The translations under genes and the position numbers were made by a program. From contig CM066297.1 in NCBI GenBank assembly GCA_033816765.1, positions 2,536,573-2,600,572 of the forward strand: a stretch of DNA of 64,000 nt. Reading direction: 5' to 3'. Source of the stretch: Nothopassalora personata (taxonomy: Eukaryota > Ascomycota > Dothideomycetes > Mycosphaerellales > Mycosphaerellaceae). Shown piece after piece: positions 48,180 through 60,976 of the stretch. The first letter of the stretch is position 1. Each line of letters starts with the position of its first letter. The notes beneath the pieces are model-generated. The model was given only the letters and a program-made list of their open reading frames with translations. It made no database searches and was not told the origin of the DNA.

Positions 48180-51080
48180 AAGTACTACGTAACAATAGAT
48201 ACGGCTACATTACTAGAAAAACTTAGCACCTTTACCGACATAGGTAGAGGCTACGAACAGCCTATAAACCCTATAAAAATAGAAGGGGTCTATGGGGATT
48301 CTGCCCCTTATAAGGGAATAGAGGAATCGGAGGAAGGGGAAACACCTAAATCTAGTAAAGAAGGGAGAAGCGGAATTAGCGCCGCTAAATTAGGTATAGG
48401 TATAGGAACGAATAGCACAATTGGAATAGATGCTATAACTGCCCTCTTTAGACAATTAGCAGTAGTAATAGAAAACGCTAGCCCTCGCTTTCTACCTCTA
48501 GGAGGTGCTAAGAATCCGTTCTTTAATAGCACTAATGCTACTAAGTTCTAGGAGCGGTTTAGCGACCTAATAGACTAGTATCCGCCTCGGGCATCTATTA
48601 AGAAGGATGATTTCTAGGGTAGGTTTAAGCGCAATTGCGAAACTGCTATCCGGCGTATAGTTATAAGACTACCTAGGTAGCTTACTAACAAGGCACGTTT
48701 TAGGAGGGCGTTCTTATTAGAGTTCTTAAGGTTTAACGCCTACTCAATATTAGGGAGTCGGGAATATCTTAAGGAGATTGTTAGGGCGTAGTAAGGCAAG
48801 AGGCCCGAAGAATAGGATATAAAGGAATTTATCCGCCTATTTATATCCTTAAGTGACCTAATTGAACCTAAGGATTTAGATAACAGCTCCCGGAGTTGCC
48901 TCCTCCTTTAGGGATTGCTAGAGGCAGTCGCGAAAGCGGTCTATAAGGCTTACGGGCTTTACCTAAAGTAGCCTAAGAAGTTTAGGGACTTTTAGAGAAT
49001 CCTCGATAAAGCTACTAGCATCGTAGATAGTAAGGAGGGATAGAAAGCTATATATATAGATTTCCCTCTTACTTTACCTTAGCTACACCGCTTAGTCGTG
49101 AAGTAAATGCCGCGCCTTAAGCCTAAGATTAACACGCTCAAGAAGGCTACCTCTAGGACTGTTATTAATAATAACCTAATCTAGAAGGTAGCTAAAATAA
49201 GCATACGTATATACTAGCGCGGTCGCGTCGCGGACGCGGGTGCCTTCTACCCGAGCGAGAATTAACGCTCTATATAACCGGAGAGGCCCGACCTAGACAC
49301 TAAACTATAGGTTTACGTAATGTAGCGTCCCCTATCGTAGAATCGCGAACAGTCTAAAGCGATAGATAGTTATTACTATAACTATAGCAGTTCGAAGTAC
49401 TAGGCTAGTAATTGTAGGGCGATAAGGTCCTTAATATCCCGGGGCTACGTATACCTCGCCCCGAATAACTAGTAGTATCTAGGGAAAGAAGGCGATTCGC
49501 GTCCTACTAAGTCTAACTTTCGGAGGGACTATAGTAAACCGAAACTGCTCTATATACTCCCTCTACTCGAAGAACATTATAGGCCGATCGAGTTTAATAA
49601 CTAGTATAAGATTCCCGTACTACGTAAGCAATAGATAGGTAGGGACTATACTAGGGTAATAAAGGTTACGCCTCCTAATTATTCTAAGCCCCCTCCTAAC
49701 TTTAGGCATTTAATAGAGTATAGCCCTTAGGACGCACGGTCTAGCTAAACGGAGAAGGCTACTAGGATATATTAGGTCTTATTCGGAGAAAGTAAAGCGG
49801 AGTAGGCGATCGACTTAGGCGAGCTTAACGAGGTATCTACCTACCCTATATAGTCTAATAAAGTAAAAGGGAAGGCACCCGTAGACATTCTAAAGAATCC
49901 GTACCCGAGGACCCGGCCCTTAGCCTAGGACCTACGAGCCCGAGCTAAGGCTACTAAGAAAGTTCGCCTATAATTAGAATAGGAGATCCGGTAAGCTAAG
50001 ATTAACTAGTAGGAGGTTAAAATAATTAACGAAGTTAGTGCTTAAATAAGCGAAACTTAATTATTAGCTAAATCCGGGGTAACTATAGGAAGGGGAAATA
50101 ATGTCTAAGTAAATAAACTAGGGAACGATACTAGTAAAGGACTGCCTAAGGATATGCCTATTAGTCCCGTAAACGCCCCCTTCGCATAAAGGAAGCGTAT
50201 ATAGAATACTAAGACTATAAGAATTAATAACTACGTCCGATAATATAGTTTAGCTACTAATAGCCCGGTTATAAAGGAAGAGGGTATTATCTACTAGATT
50301 GATTAGATCCTCTAGACGACGTTTCCTAATGTGAATGCCTAGGATTAGTTTCGATATAGTCGCTAGTTCGAGGCTGCTCTCCTCGGTCGCGTTACTAACA
50401 CCCCCGCTCTTTAGGAGAAGCTCGCTATAGTACGACGCCTTATAGGAAAGGACCCTAAGGTTCTCACTAGATAAGTAGTTACCTATAAAGATAAACCTAA
50501 GTATAATAAGGAGGTCTTCCGCGAAGATAGTTAGGCCTAGTATGTCGGAGTGTATTTAACTATGCTTTACTCTAAAGGTGCGGTCCCTACTACTAAGCTA
50601 TATAAGGACGTTAAGAAAATCGGGCTCTCTAGTGTCCTTAACAACTTTACTATAGTCCCTAGGCCTTAGGTAGTAGCGGAGTTTAGAATAAATAAGAACT
50701 AGATTAGATGCCTAATTAATAAGGGTTCCGAGGTAAATATTATCGGCTAGAGGAACGCTTATAGGTTTAGGTTACTAGTAATGTTAAGTGCTTAGCTTAC
50801 CTTTCGAGGTACTAGAGGGCAAGCCTAGTTTAAAGGTGTTATAGGCAATTTAGATGTTTAGGTATTTAGGGTTTACTACTAGGTAGATATGTTTATCTCC
50901 TCGGATCTAAACTTACTAATAATCCTAGGACGTCCGTAGGCCCGTAAGGTGCGGCTTACTACCCGTAACTACGATAATAGTTTATAGGAGGGGACTATTG
51001 CTAGCCGTAAAGGTGAAAGTGTTATGTTTACTACCCTAGTTAGCTCGGACAGGTATAAGACCCTTTAAGAACTGTTAAAA
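48180..51080 (+). pseudogene. Element F ORF1: Gag plus aspartic protease (RIPped)
   Basis: Translation shows an N-terminal acidic/Ser region, a helical gag domain near 48500-48860 (NPFFNSTNATKF, then FRRAFLLEFLRFNAYSILG), and a knuckle near 49372-49417 whose Cys/His read Tyr (YYNYSSSKYWASNC fits C-x2-C-x4-H-x4-C). Near 50700-50745 is a protease-like stretch, IRCLINKGSEVNIIG (D-T-G decayed to N-K-G), followed by LLIILGRP. Stops are TAG/TAA of RIP type. Confidence 0.75.
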
Positions 51081-51206
51081 GCGTCGGGAAATAGAAGGGT
51101 AGGTTAATTTACGGCGCTTAACCTACCGGTAACTTGCTAAAGCCGGATTTAACAAAATTAGTAAGGTTCTCGTACTATCTCGGAGAAACCTCGGACTTTA
51201 ATTTAC

Positions 51207-51221
51207 CGGTCCCGGGACCGG
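51207..51221. promoter_or_regulatory. Palindromic motif in F, copy 2 (before ORF2)
   Basis: CGGTCCCGGGACCGG inside ATTTACCGGTCCC/GGGACCGGCAAAT, in the gap of about 400 bp between ORF1 and ORF2. Confidence 0.78.
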
Positions 51222-51479
51222 CAAATAGCTATAGTAAGGAAAACGGATACAACTACGACACGACGTGTCTATAGGAACCCGGCAAGGCTCTAACGCCTAG
51301 CAACTATTTAGCTCACTTATTAGGATTGCTTAGGAGTACTAGAATAAAGGAACGAGTTATAGAAATTGGAATAGGCGCGTTTAAGGGAGATTCTATTACT
51401 AACGTTTATTTAGTTTAAGGGGATTAGCCCTCCGAGATCTTAAGGCAATCTACATTAAATGCTTAGGCACGGAAGTAAT

Positions 51480-54400
51480 AAGTAGGCTAACATATAGCTA
51501 ACATTAGGATGCCGTAGGTCTTTACGATATATAAGCGTAAGGCGGATAAGAAGAAGCTAGTAGACGCGAGCGTTTACGAGCGCCTAGAATTACGAGTTAA
51601 GGGAGATATAGAATAGAAGCGTAGGGCACTATACCTAGAGTCTAAGATGCCTAAAGGACAAGGTCCGTTTAATAGGAAGTACTTTACTAAGAAATTCTTA
51701 AGTATAGAGCGAGGTAGCCGGATTACTCTAGAACGGCTTACCTTAATTAAGGTTAGCATTAAGCTATTACTAATAGAAAGGGCCTTATTCGATAAGATGC
51801 TCTATAACCGGTAGGCAGTCCTCGCTTAGGATTTTAGTTATATAAGGCAAATTAGGCACGACGTTGTGCTACCTTAGAAGATTAATACGGTCCCTTATAG
51901 GCTATAGTAGGCACGCCCTATCCGGTTGCACCTAAGTCTTAGGGCGATTATTAAGCGTATAATTAGAGCCCGGATTAAGAACAACATCCTAGAATACTTA
52001 TAAGGGGTATATTCTAATAGCTAGTTCCTAGTCGTAAAGAAGGTTAATGCCTCTAGAAGAGATGTGCTATATTAGTTAATTAATTTAGCTATGCTCCTAG
52101 ATAAGGTTACTATACGCGATACTAACATTCCACCGGATACGGATAGCTTCTTAGAGGATTTTGCCGGGTACTAAGTCGCTTTACTTATAGACCTGTTTTT
52201 AGGTTATAATTAGATTACTTTAGATAAGTCCTACCGGGACTTAATAGCCTTTATAACTCCTCTTAGCCTAGTACGCAACACGACTCTACCTTAAGGAGCT
52301 ACTAATTTAGTTACTTAGTTCGTGCGTACGGTAACAAAGATTCTACTTAATTATATCTCGTATCGAGCGAAGCCGTTTCTTAATAACATTAGTATTAAGG
52401 GACTAACTAAGGACTATAGGAATATAGAAGTAGAGCCTAGGTTAAGGAAATAGGTCGTTAAGTACATTTTTCCCCTAGATCTAGTTCTTACTAAATTAGA
52501 AAGAGCTAGTGCGGTAGTTGCTAGAGGCAAATCCTAATAGTTATACGAAAAGCTTAAGATTATTAGGTACGTTACTAGCCCGGATAGTCGCTATCCTAAC
52601 CTAAAGGTTATAGCTAAGATCCTAGATTAGCCTACGCCTACCTATATTAAGGAGGTCCGCACCTATGTAGGGCTGTATATGTACTTCCGGATATAGATCC
52701 CCTAGTTTGTTATTATCGCTCGACTAATGTATAAGCTACTAAAGAATGACGCCGAGTTTACCTAGATAGAAAATAAGCAGTTCTCGAAAGAAGAGGTTAC
52801 TAGATATCTTATATAGGCTCTAGGCTTAGTTACCCTCTACTACTTACCTAGTGCTAGGTCTATCTTTGTCTTAGTTAATGCTAGCGGTACTAGATAGGGA
52901 TGTATCGTTTCTTAAGAATTAATAGACAGTACCCGACGGCGTTACCCGGTGCGGTATAAGAGTAGAATCTAGAACGCGTTAGAATCTAGATATAATACTA
53001 GTAAGCGGGAATACCTTAGGGTCCTTAAGGGGCTTAAGAAGATCTAGAGATATATTACTAGCGTTAATTTTGTCCTTAAGGTTAATGCTAAGACACTTAT
53101 ATAGTAGCTTAACCGGCCGGCTTCGGACCTACCGAACTCGGTAATAGCCCAGTAGGTCGTATAGATTAGGCTATTTACGTTCGAAGTAAAGCACGTTACG
53201 GGAGCTAGGTATACTAGCCTAGATGCCCTGTCTCGTAGGCCCTCTACACCTTAGGAACCTATAGACGCTAACGAAGACGAAGTCGACCGGATAATTAATA
53301 ATAAGCTATTCGGGTACCTAGAGCCGGTTGACACCTATCTAGTTAAAATCTAGAAAACACGACATCTCGGAGACTAATACTCTAAGAGCTCTTAGTAACT
53401 TGCTTAGGTTATAGAAACTAGGACCCGGCCCGATAGTGTTACCCGTACTAAGTACCGGCGGCTAGTAAAGAAGAGCGTCAATTTCTTTATCCGGGACTAA
53501 TTACTGTTCTTCTAGAAGCGCCGAGGAGTACCGTTACAACTTATAATTAACGATAATAAGGCTTAGAAGGAGATCGTTATAGAATGCTATAAGAGACACG
53601 GTTATCGCAGCGCTAAGGTCGTGTATAACCTTATTTCCGATCGGTATTACTAGGACGGGTACTTTGCCGATGTCTCTATATAGGTTTAAAGTTATGCTCC
53701 TAATAGGTTTTACGAAGGCAACTAGCGCGCTAGTAAGCTTTACTTATCGACCCCTTAAGTTATTAGTAAGAAGTAGTACTCGGACCCCGTCTAGATATAT
53801 AAAAATAGATACCTCCTAGTTACGCGCGAAGCACTTAGTAACTAGATCGAGGCTAGAGTAACGAGGGCGCCTCCTAGCTCTAAGACGGTTACTAAGTTTC
53901 TATACGAGGATGTCTTCTATAGGCACGGCTACTATACTAAAGTTGTGCTTAATAACGCTACGGTTTATGTAGCTAAGGTTAAGCGGTTGCTCGTAGGACT
54001 TAGTGTTCGAAGGATCCGAATATTACCGTACTATCCGTAGTCTAATACTCCGGTCGAGGTTAGGCACCGTCCGATTCTTATAGCGTTAGTAAAGCTTACG
54101 AGGAACATATACCGCGGATAGGAGCAATAGGTACCCGCTATGTTATAGTCTAATAGGGCTACGACCTATCGTACTACTAGAATAACGCTAGCTTAGGTCC
54201 TATATAGCTATCGCACGATTCTACCAATTAAGGTTAAGTACCCGACGTAGGCGAATTATTAATAGGGATCGGTTAAGACGACTAAGGACCTACTTACAAT
54301 ACGTGCGCGTTAACTCTAGGCTCGAGACCTTAGTTTAGAAGAGCTACATACTCGAAGGAAGCGACTAAGAGAACTTAGTAAGGACTACTTTAATTCTTAC

Positions 54401-54890
54401 CGGAATGTTAACTTTGTTAGTTTCTAGAAGGGCGACCTTATTATAAGGTTCGATAAGCTATATAAGGATAACTTTTTACGCAAGATCGGTTACCAATAGT
54501 AAGGTCCATATCGGGTGTCTAGTATCTCTAGGGAGTTTAGTACCTATATTCTTAAGGAACTTAATAGCATGCTAATAAAGGGAGTTTAGGCACGAGAAAA
54601 CCTTAAGCTAGTTCTAGAGCTTCGCCCGGATAACATAGGAGTACTAGGCCTAGATAATAGGATCGATCTCGTAATAGGGGAGGGAGAAGTCGCTAATAGC
54701 GTCGCTAATAGCGAAGACAGTAGTAATTCGGACGAGATCGAGCCTGTCGCCGACGAAGACGTACTACCTATAGGAGTTAACAAAAGGGGATCGTATCCTA
54801 AACCGGAATCTAAGAAGCTATAGGTTAGGCCTTATAACCTTTCTATAGCCGAAATTATATAGTTTAGTAGGATCGAGGCTAAGAACTAAT
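51480..54890 (+). pseudogene. Element F ORF2: RT, RNase H, integrase (RIPped)
   Basis: RT motifs are clear: INTVPYR near 51880, VTIRDTNIPPDTDSFLEDF (52108-52165), LIDLFLGYN, ITLDKSYRDLIAFITPL, and PFLNNISIKG at the catalytic site (52371-52400), where F-L-D-D would be expected. RNase H lies near 52860-53240, ending GARYTSLDALSRRP. Integrase is at about 53480-54320. The signature places it in the fungal gypsy clade that uses F-x-D-D rather than Y-x-D-D. Confidence 0.83.
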
Positions 54891-55030
54891 TAGTTAGTAA
54901 TAGCGTACGGAGTTCACTTCCCTTAGGCATGTGTTGCGTATGCCCTTTAGTTTATTAAGCCGATTCGGTTATCTAGACTTCACTTTATAGGGTGTTCTTA
55001 CCTTAGTTAGACCTTAGTTAGTAGAGTTAC

Positions 55031-55056
55031 ATTTACCGGTCCCGGGACCGGTAAAT
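55031..55056. promoter_or_regulatory. Palindromic motif in F, copy 3 (before ORF3), perfect 26 bp
   Basis: ATTTACCGGTCCC is followed at once by its exact reverse complement. It contains no CpA or TpG, so RIP cannot change it. It lies in the gap between ORF2 and ORF3. Confidence 0.8.
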
Positions 55057-55569
55057 CGGATTACGTAATAGTATAGTATGTCCCTACCGAATGCTCACCT
55101 AGGTAGTTACTAGTACTGATTTTCGGTTATATGGAGGGTTATCGGACCTTTAGTGTAACCTTAATAGCACTGCTCTTACTACTTATAAGACCGGTCTCGG
55201 CGCTGCTGCCTTATAACGGTTATAGGGATATACGATAAGAGGCATACTTAAGCGTAGCTCTCTACCTACTACTTCCTCTCTTTTTTCTTTAAACATTAAT
55301 ACTATTACTAGAACTACTAACACATCTATCTACTACTACTATACGCATTAGACGGTTCTTTAGCCTCTCTCTTTACGACCTTAACCTTCTTTAAAGCCCC
55401 TACCCCGATACTAAGCTTTTAAAGCTTACTAACACTCTAGAGTAGTACTACGAGATAGCTAGCTCTTACGATCTCACTAATAGCGAATCCTAGTTATTAT
55501 AGCTTTAGCTAGTCTATCGTTACGCCCGGCTAGCTCGAGCATAGCGCTTACTAGTACTGTTACTACGCT

Positions 55570-58440
55570 TACCCGCCTACCTTAGACCTTGTTCGAGTCC
55601 CTTCGTCTACCGGATAACGTTAAGCATGTCCTTACTAATACGAACACGCCGAAGTCCGCCGCTAATGTTATATTCCGGGAGCTTAGTCCTTAGAAGCGGG
55701 TTAAGGTGTTAAAGGACTTCTATAAGGGCTTCGAGAAGGTGTTCGAAGACTACTCCGTCTAGGTTAACCTATTTTTCGAGGAAGTTAAGAGCGGTATAGG
55801 CAAGAGCTACTAGGATAAATTCCTTAGTAAGAAGAAGCTCGATGTCTTATTTCCTATCGTCGGTAAGATTCGTAAGACCGGTTTAGAGATTCGTAACCGA
55901 GAGAAGACTCTTCGAGCTACGCTTACCCGCTACTAGCTATAGTAGATAGATAACAAGATTCTTAATTGACGCGTCATCTCCGAGCTTTATAGTACTAACA
56001 GCGGGCGCCGCCAGTTTACGGCCTTTATTAACAAGTACCTAGACTATAGTAGGGCTATTAGTAGAATTTAGAGGGCACTAATCTAGCGTATAAGGATCGG
56101 CCGTAAGGGCATAGATCGTAAGCGAATTCTAGAGCCTAGTAATCTTACCCGGTGCGATAGGGAGGCTAAAGCACGTAGCATTAATCCGCAGTCGGCTAAG
56201 AGTAGGGAGATTATTAGAAGACACCGCCTAGCCGTCTATAAGGATAGCCTTCTATACTTTATAGAGGGTACTATTACTAAGAAGTCTACGTCCCTAGAGG
56301 ATAGTATAGATTAACCTAGACTATCTAGCTAGCAATAGCCTTAGCTACGTTAGCTACTACCGGGTAGTAAAGGTAAAGGACGTGTAAAGAGTACTACGCT
56401 AACTCTACTAGCCTCTACCTAGCCTATAGTCCTATCGAGAGGCGGTCGTAAGTCGAGTCGACTTAAGTAGCTCCGTATAGGCGAGAGTATAGGTAAGGGC
56501 ATAACTGCGCCTACTCGATCCTCGCCTAACCGAACGCTAGACGGCGCACCTATACGCGAAGGTAGTCCGCTAGGTATACCGGTTAGTACCCTACGATCTA
56601 CTCCGGCCCTAACTAAGAATAACAATCCGATACTTACTATATTACCTTCGGCTATAATTAGGGATGTATTAGTCTTTAAGGATTAGATCCTATAAGAAGA
56701 CGAGGCCCTCCGGATTAAGCGCGCTAACTACACCTATAATAAGCGGTATTATAGTATTAAGTTTAGAAACTCGATTAATGTAGATAGTATTAACTAGCTA
56801 CCTAAGCACCGGATAGCGGGCCTTAAGATGCTCGAACATACTGTCTCGTAGGTTCTTAAGAGGGATAGTAAGGTTAGCGCTATAATATACGATTAGTATG
56901 TTTGAGATTTCTACTATAAGGCCCTCTACTTTGTTACGAATCCCGGTATTACCGCTAATACCCTATATAAGCGCGCGCTTAAGGTCTAAGACTAGCTCTT
57001 TAAAGGTAAGAGTTTTTTAGCTATTAAGGTAAAAAATGGGTCGTGGTTTCGCCCTAATAAGCGTAGTTAGAAGACTATTAACCCGCTTAGCTACCTCCGC
57101 GTTCGAGGCAAAGTCGGCACTACGAGTAGTATCGTTACGTATACTAACTATAACTAGATCCTCGACAAATTCGGCATTAATAAAGCTAACTAAGCCGATC
57201 TTAATAGTACCGGTACCTATATTAATAGTAATATGCTATACTAGTATAATAACGCTAAACTAGCGCCGCGGGTTAAAATAGTTATAGAGATAATAAGTCG
57301 AGAATTCGACGTGTACCGATAGTACCTACGAGAATTGAATAAGGTTAGTAACGGCGGCGTCTACTAGAACATGTAGTATTCTCTAAGCTAATAGATTATA
57401 CAATAAGACCCCGGGCTATAGCTCTTATAAGTAGCGCTATACCCTTAATACTGTACTCGGTTTATCTCCTTTCCTAGGCCTACGATTTTTAGCTTTAATA
57501 GGGCTTATTAGGGGGGTAATACGAACGCTATAGTATAGTATACTAGGGTCGACTTAAACCTCGAAATTGAAAACTACTAGACTAGTAACCGGCTTAATAT
57601 ACTATACTCTCTTAACTTAGAGGGCACTAGTAGGCCGGAGTTTTTACACGGTTTTTATAAGTAAGAGAATGCTATAGAGTTTATCTAGTAGTGCCGGACT
57701 AACGACTATATAGAAGACGGCCGATTTAAGCGTTTCTTCTCGGTTAGGGTTTAGAATTACCTAAGTAAGAACAGTATTAGCTAGTTTAGAGAGGACCTAA
57801 GCGCTAGGCAAATGCGGGTAACTACTATAGGCGTTCTAATAAGGTAGGCCGCACATAAGAAGACGCTACGTTAGATTAACCCTTACTTTATCGAGATCCG
57901 CGACGATAACTATCTTAAACTCTAGAGAAGCTAGAGCATATACTAGGTAATAGACCTCTATCGTAACTTTAAGACGCTAAGTAAGAGCGCTATAGGGTTT
58001 AAGTATCGACGCCTAGTACCCGGCTATTCTTTCCCTACGGGCGTATACCTTAGTAGTATTAGCCGTCTATCCGATGCCCTAGCGGGTTTGAAGTCTTAGA
58101 ACGATAACGAAGTTATCCTTAATGCTAGAAGGTAGCTTAATGCTACGGTCCGCCTAGACTCGGAGCTCTTCTATAAGAAGATACATAATTAGCGCGTCCG
58201 AGCTATGAAATTAATAGACAAGTAGCTTAGCTTAGTTACTACTCTCGAGTAGATATGCTATATAAGCAAAGGGCGCGATAAGAGCTTCTTCCGTAACTAC
58301 TATAGGAACTTTACTAACTAGCCGCTTAGGGGCGCGTCTAATAAGACTAGTGTTAGCTACGATAACGAGTAGGTCTAGATAAAGGAGTTATGTAAGAATA
58401 AGTAGAACTAAGTAGTTAGTACGGGTTTATAGGCTCCTAG
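55570..58440 (+). pseudogene. Element F ORF3: unidentified accessory protein (RIPped)
   Basis: I do not recognise this protein. It is a long plus-strand coding remnant with the same RIP stops as ORF1 and ORF2. The N-terminal part is Lys/Glu-rich and helical (KVLKDFYKGFEKVFEDYSV, near 55690-55760), the middle is Ser/Thr/Arg-rich, and the C-terminal part near 57650-58330 looks folded (NDYIEDGRFKRFFSVRV, INPYFIEIRDDNYLKL, YRNFKTLSKSAIGFKYRRL). Ordinary gypsy elements have nothing between integrase and the 3' LTR of this size. An env-like, recombinase or DNA-binding role cannot be told from the sequence. Confidence 0.6.
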
Positions 58441-59009
58441 TTTCTAGTTGATTTTCCGGCTATAGCTATAGCCTATAGGTACTAGTTTCTAGTCCTAATT
58501 CTAGTTCTAGTTCTAGTTAATGCTTCGGGTACGGGTACTTCTAGTCCTTAGATCTTACTTGTTTCTTATAGTTACTTATCTTTCCTTAACTAACTTTCTA
58601 GCTACGCGATAGACTCGTCTTTAGATTTATTAGGTTACTAGTACTAACACTTACTTGTTTTATAGATGGCGTTTATATTATTCGACCATCTAGCCCGTTC
58701 GATTAATGCTAACATAGCTACCTATTCCCTCGCTAGTTTCGTAGTATACGTTAACGTAGTGCGACGGACGCGAGTCGCGGTTATTAACGTTACTATTACG
58801 GTCTCTATTAGAAGAATCCTTTCGATCTTTATAAACTATCGCTAGTAGGGCCTAGGATTGCCTAACATCTTATATGTTAAGCTAAATAATAGGGTGAGCC
58901 GCTATACTACTATAAGACTACCTTAGCTTATAGCGACTAACTACGCTACCTATAGTGCCCGGGCTTACTACTTTAGAACCTAAGGACAGGTTCGTAATAG
59001 GGGAGGATA

Positions 59010-59379
59010 TATTAACGACTAATAGGTTATATTAATCTTAGGTTTAGAGGGGGTCCCTTAGGTCTAACTTGCCCTAATTTCATTTAGGTTTAATTAGACA
59101 TTTAGGCAAGCCGGTAGGACCTAGTATAGCTATTGAGATATATACTACGTAGTTAAGCATTATAAGCGTAGCATTAAGGAAACAATTTAATTTATACCTC
59201 TCGAGTAGAGGGCATAGGGGATTAAGTCCGCTAATCCTCTTATTTATCTAGCTACTACGCTACTCGTTACGTAACCTAATTTTACGGTCCCGGGACCGGC
59301 AAATACCCCTACTTACATAAGCACCGCTCTATACTACCACAACTCGGACAGGCCTACATAGGGTGGTTAGTAGACATTA
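59010..59379 (+). repeat. 3' LTR of element F (about 370 bp)
   Basis: It begins TATTAACGACTAATAGG and ends GTTAGTAGACATTA. The palindrome core is at 59285-59299. It abuts the truncated D copy. Confidence 0.85.
59285..59299. promoter_or_regulatory. Palindromic motif in F, copy 4 (3' LTR)
   Basis: CGGTCCCGGGACCGG followed by CAAATACCCC, as in the 5' LTR. Confidence 0.75.
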
Positions 59380-60976
59380 GTAGGCATTTCTTTTAGGTTA
59401 GGGAGTCTTTTTAGGAGATAGAGAGAAGTAAGAAGGCATAGGTAAGTTTAAGAACGTTTTATTCTAGCGGCGTCCTCCGTAAAAGTAGCGGAGCCCGATC
59501 CCTTTCGAGATAGCTATATACTATAATAGCCCGGTCGCGGCCCGCGCGAAAGACGAGGGTGCCCGAAGGCTAGTTAGAGGAGGCCGAGGCCTAACGCACG
59601 CGGCGCTAACCTAGCTAGAGGTCGCGTAGGGCGCCCCCGGGACTAAAGAGTCGGTTAGCGATAGTTTTGTAACGGGGCCCGTAGTATATACGTCTACCTA
59701 AAGGTAAGCTAGGCATTAGCTATAGTGCCTATAACCTTAGCGGCGACCGTACTAAAGAAATCGGTTAGCGCGTATAAAGACGCGGGGGCCGGGGAAACTT
59801 ACCGGGAGATCACGCTAGCACGCTAGAGAGGCTTTAAAGCCTTCTAGGCTTTAAGAACGGCGCGGAGCTTAGTACAAGCGTCGTCGCTAAAAGACCGTAA
59901 GCCTATAGAAAAGCCGTAGAGGCCGCCGGGGAGGATACTTACGCGCGGTTCTAGTTAGTAGCGCGGGTCTACTTAGCGTAGGCGGCGTAGGTAAGCTCCG
60001 GCCTAAAATGCGCGGTTAGCGATAATTTCCCTTTAGGGTCCGCGTAGTATATACATATTCTCGCAATGCTTACAATTAGTATTATAGGCCTAGTAGGCGC
60101 GCGTGGTTGCGCCCTAATAATAATCAGCGGACCCCGATAAGAATGTAACGGAGGCCGGTACTTATATGCTAGGAGACGTAGTCTACGCTAGTAGAGGCGT
60201 AGGGGACGCAGTAGATGCGGCGTTAGGCCATTTTATACTACGCTCCGGTTAGAACACGTCGGTCTCCGCAGGAATTTATTCGGACTTACTTAATAGTATT
60301 AATAGGAGATATAGTAGTAGTAGTTTCTATTTACGGCATGCTATTAGTATCTATCGGAACCCGTGGGGAAAACGTCGGCTCCCTAAGCGATAGGCATAAG
60401 ATACGTAACCGTATACCCCTAAGGCTAAAGACGCTTAGCTAGGGGGAGGGGGAGGGGCGAGGGGCGACTTACGCTTACAGTAGGTAATGAGGAAAAGAGA
60501 GAAAGAAAAAGAGAACGAGAACCTAAAGATATATTCTAGGTTCCTATTGTTTATATATAATAATAGCTATTATTACTTGTTAGACAATAGTAAACCTTAC
60601 ACTTACCTAGGCGATAATACTTTGCCTCGACGTCGGCAGGGCTAGACAATAAGGAAGAGTAGCTCGGGCACTTCCTATTACGAGCCTAATAAAAACAGCT
60701 AGGACAATAGGCTCTAGGTAGGACAATAGGGCGCACCGGCGTAAATACGTATGCGGCCGGTATCTATACGGCGGAGCTAGGGCTAGAGGCGGCGAAGGTA
60801 GAAGGGGGGGGTAGTATAAGGGGCGGGCCCCTGTTTCTTAGCATAGGCTACGCCTATGCGTTCGGATTGCTTTCCGACACCTTTTCTTCGGACAGCGTGT
60901 AACTTCCCCTTTCTTCTATATCGAACTTATTACAAACTTTATAGAACTTTAGTATATACGTCGTTTACCCGTAACA
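59380..60976 (+). mobile_element. Truncated D-family element (3' tail and LTR)
   Basis: This is the reverse complement of 24545-25960: the GC-rich 3' tail of element D, the polypurine tract GAAGGGGGGGG (60801-60811) and a 162-bp LTR (60815-60976, TATAAGGGGCGGG to CCCGTAACA). Its pol side is missing where element F begins. It lies in the integrase region of E1. Confidence 0.9.

Larger units (their letters stand above)
47559..59379 (+). mobile_element. Element F: large three-ORF Ty3/gypsy retrotransposon (RIPped)
   Basis: It is bounded by direct repeats of about 370 bp (47559-47929, 59010-59379) and is 11.8 kb long. It has gag-protease (ORF1), RT-RNase H-integrase (ORF2) and an unidentified ORF3 of over 3 kb, all on the plus strand. 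The RT belongs to the fungal gypsy clade with the signature D-x-N/D-x-PP....F-x-x-x-FAG. A near-identical palindrome is found in each LTR and in each inter-ORF gap. No target duplication is found: the left flank is an LTR fragment and the right flank is a D-type element. Confidence 0.85.

Noticed and set aside
48308..57263. Short minus-strand open frames (60-75 codons) in element F
   Set aside because: Shadows of the plus-strand ORFs. RIP makes the antisense of TAG (CTA, Leu) non-stop, so antisense frames are open by default.
55570..58440. ORF3 of element F as a Crypton-type tyrosine recombinase
   Set aside because: I could not find the R..H-x-x-R..Y catalytic pattern or a GCR1-like domain after allowing for RIP changes, so I left it unidentified.
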